From: Alphaproteobacteria bacterium | Lineage (GTDB): Bacteria; Pseudomonadota; Alphaproteobacteria; JAEULC01 | Assembly (NCBI GenBank): GCA_020851015.1 | Contig: JADZDN010000238.1 | Location: forward strand, 1 to 5,627 | DNA length: 5,627 bases | Direction: 5' to 3' | Shown here: in pieces, positions 5,182-5,627 of the stretch | Position numbering within the stretch: the stretch's first letter is position 1 | Layout: the number at the start of each line of letters is the position of its first letter | Made by a program: the position numbers and the translations under genes | The notes under the pieces: model-generated | What the model saw: the letters and a program-made list of their open reading frames with translations, nothing else | What the model was told of the DNA's origin: nothing | Databases searched by the model: none

Positions 5182-5627
5182 ATGGGATCGAAGAACGTGG
5201 CAGCCATCGCGGTCGCGGCCGCGATGCTTGCCGGCATCGTCGCGTTCGGCAACAGCAGCGCGCGGGCGCAAGGCGCGATCGACAACAGCGCGCTGTCGTC
5301 CGCCGCTTTCCGCGAGCACAAGCGCACCTTCGGCCTCGTCTACACGCTGCCGAAGGAGGTCAACGACATCCTCAACGCGACCGTCTACGGGCTTCTGCGC
5401 GAGAAGCTGCTGAACGCCAAGCTGTACGACGAGACGCAGCGCTTCAACATCCCGCATGTGACGGTGCTGCACATCCACAACGCCGACCCGACCACGCCGG
5501 AGAAGATGCTGAAGGCGCTGCCGAAGCTGCCGGGCGAGCTGAAGCTGGTGCTGAAGAACTTCTACACCACCGAGGCCGCCAAGGGCGCCGGGCATCCCTG
5601 GTGGCTCGACCTCGGCATCGTCAAGGA
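5182..5627 (+). CDS. exported 2H phosphoesterase-like protein (N-terminal part)
   Basis: The frame is open from ATG 5182 to the right edge and gives 148 residues plus a partial codon; the end lies outside the window. Residues 1-29 look like a Sec signal peptide (SKN, core VAAIAVAAAMLAGIVAFG, ARA|QGAI). After it come FGLVYTLP (50-57, a likely strand), a helix EVNDILNATVYGLLREKLLNA (59-79), and NIPHVTVLHIH (89-99), then further strand-like pieces GELKLVLKNFY (118-128) and WWLDLGIV (140-147). A strand and helix leading into an H-x-T-hydrophobic motif (H92, T94) is how the first catalytic half of 2H phosphoesterases (2'-5' RNA ligase and cyclic phosphodiesterase relatives) is built. Those enzymes need a second HxT/S motif, which would lie beyond the window, so the assignment is tentative. 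Most familiar members act on RNA or nucleotides in the cytoplasm; an exported one would have a different substrate. GGGGG (5170-5174) lies 7 bases before the start. Confidence 0.75.
   Translation, partial: MGSKNVAAIAVAAAMLAGIVAFGNSSARAQGAIDNSALSSAAFREHKRTFGLVYTLPKEVNDILNATVYGLLREKLLNAKLYDETQRFNIPHVTVLHIHNADPTTPEKMLKALPKLPGELKLVLKNFYTTEAAKGAGHPWWLDLGIVK

Noticed and set aside
5164..5595. 143-codon minus-strand frame opposite the 2H-like gene
   Set aside because: The plus strand has a signal peptide, a ribosome binding site and a conserved-looking motif; the minus frame is Arg/Leu/Gln-rich with none of these.

Overview
The window looks like a chromosomal segment of a GC-rich alphaproteobacterium (inferred from base composition, the G/C-rich third codon positions and the kinds of genes; I cannot name a genus). 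It is densely coding, with every gap under 200 bases. I saw no phage, insertion sequence, tRNA, rRNA or CRISPR signal.

Layout, left to right. (1) 2-289, plus: C-terminal 95 residues of a family 5 (peptide/nickel type) ABC-transporter substrate-binding protein, entering from the left. (2) 309-1064, minus, convergent with it: an exported Pro/Gly-rich protein of 251 residues and unknown function. (3) 1218-2411, minus: a 12-helix MFS transporter. (4) 2595-4022, plus, divergent from the MFS gene across a 183-base region: a complete NAD-type aldehyde dehydrogenase of the succinate-semialdehyde dehydrogenase-like group. (5) 4141-4455 and 4539-5060, plus: two small exported proteins whose C-terminal 53 residues align without gaps (21 identities by hand count) and look like PepSY-type domains; they are tandem paralogs. 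(6) 5182-end, plus: N-terminal 148 residues of an exported protein with an HVTV motif in a context resembling the 2H phosphoesterase (2'-5' RNA ligase-like) fold, running off the right edge.

The transporter and dehydrogenase are ordinary metabolic genes that may share a divergent control region; their substrates cannot be read from sequence. The most unusual part is 4100-5181. The first PepSY-like gene has its ribosome binding site inside one arm of a perfect 9-bp inverted repeat. Its last codons are the first copy of a four-copy, 17-bp tandem repeat that fills most of the gap to its paralog. The second paralog carries a Tyr-rich stretch and a Pro-rich linker between signal peptide and domain. 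A second strong hairpin sits in the leader of the 2H-like gene. Five of the seven genes encode proteins that appear to be exported (the substrate-binding protein by family, the other four by visible signal peptides), so much of the window serves the cell envelope.
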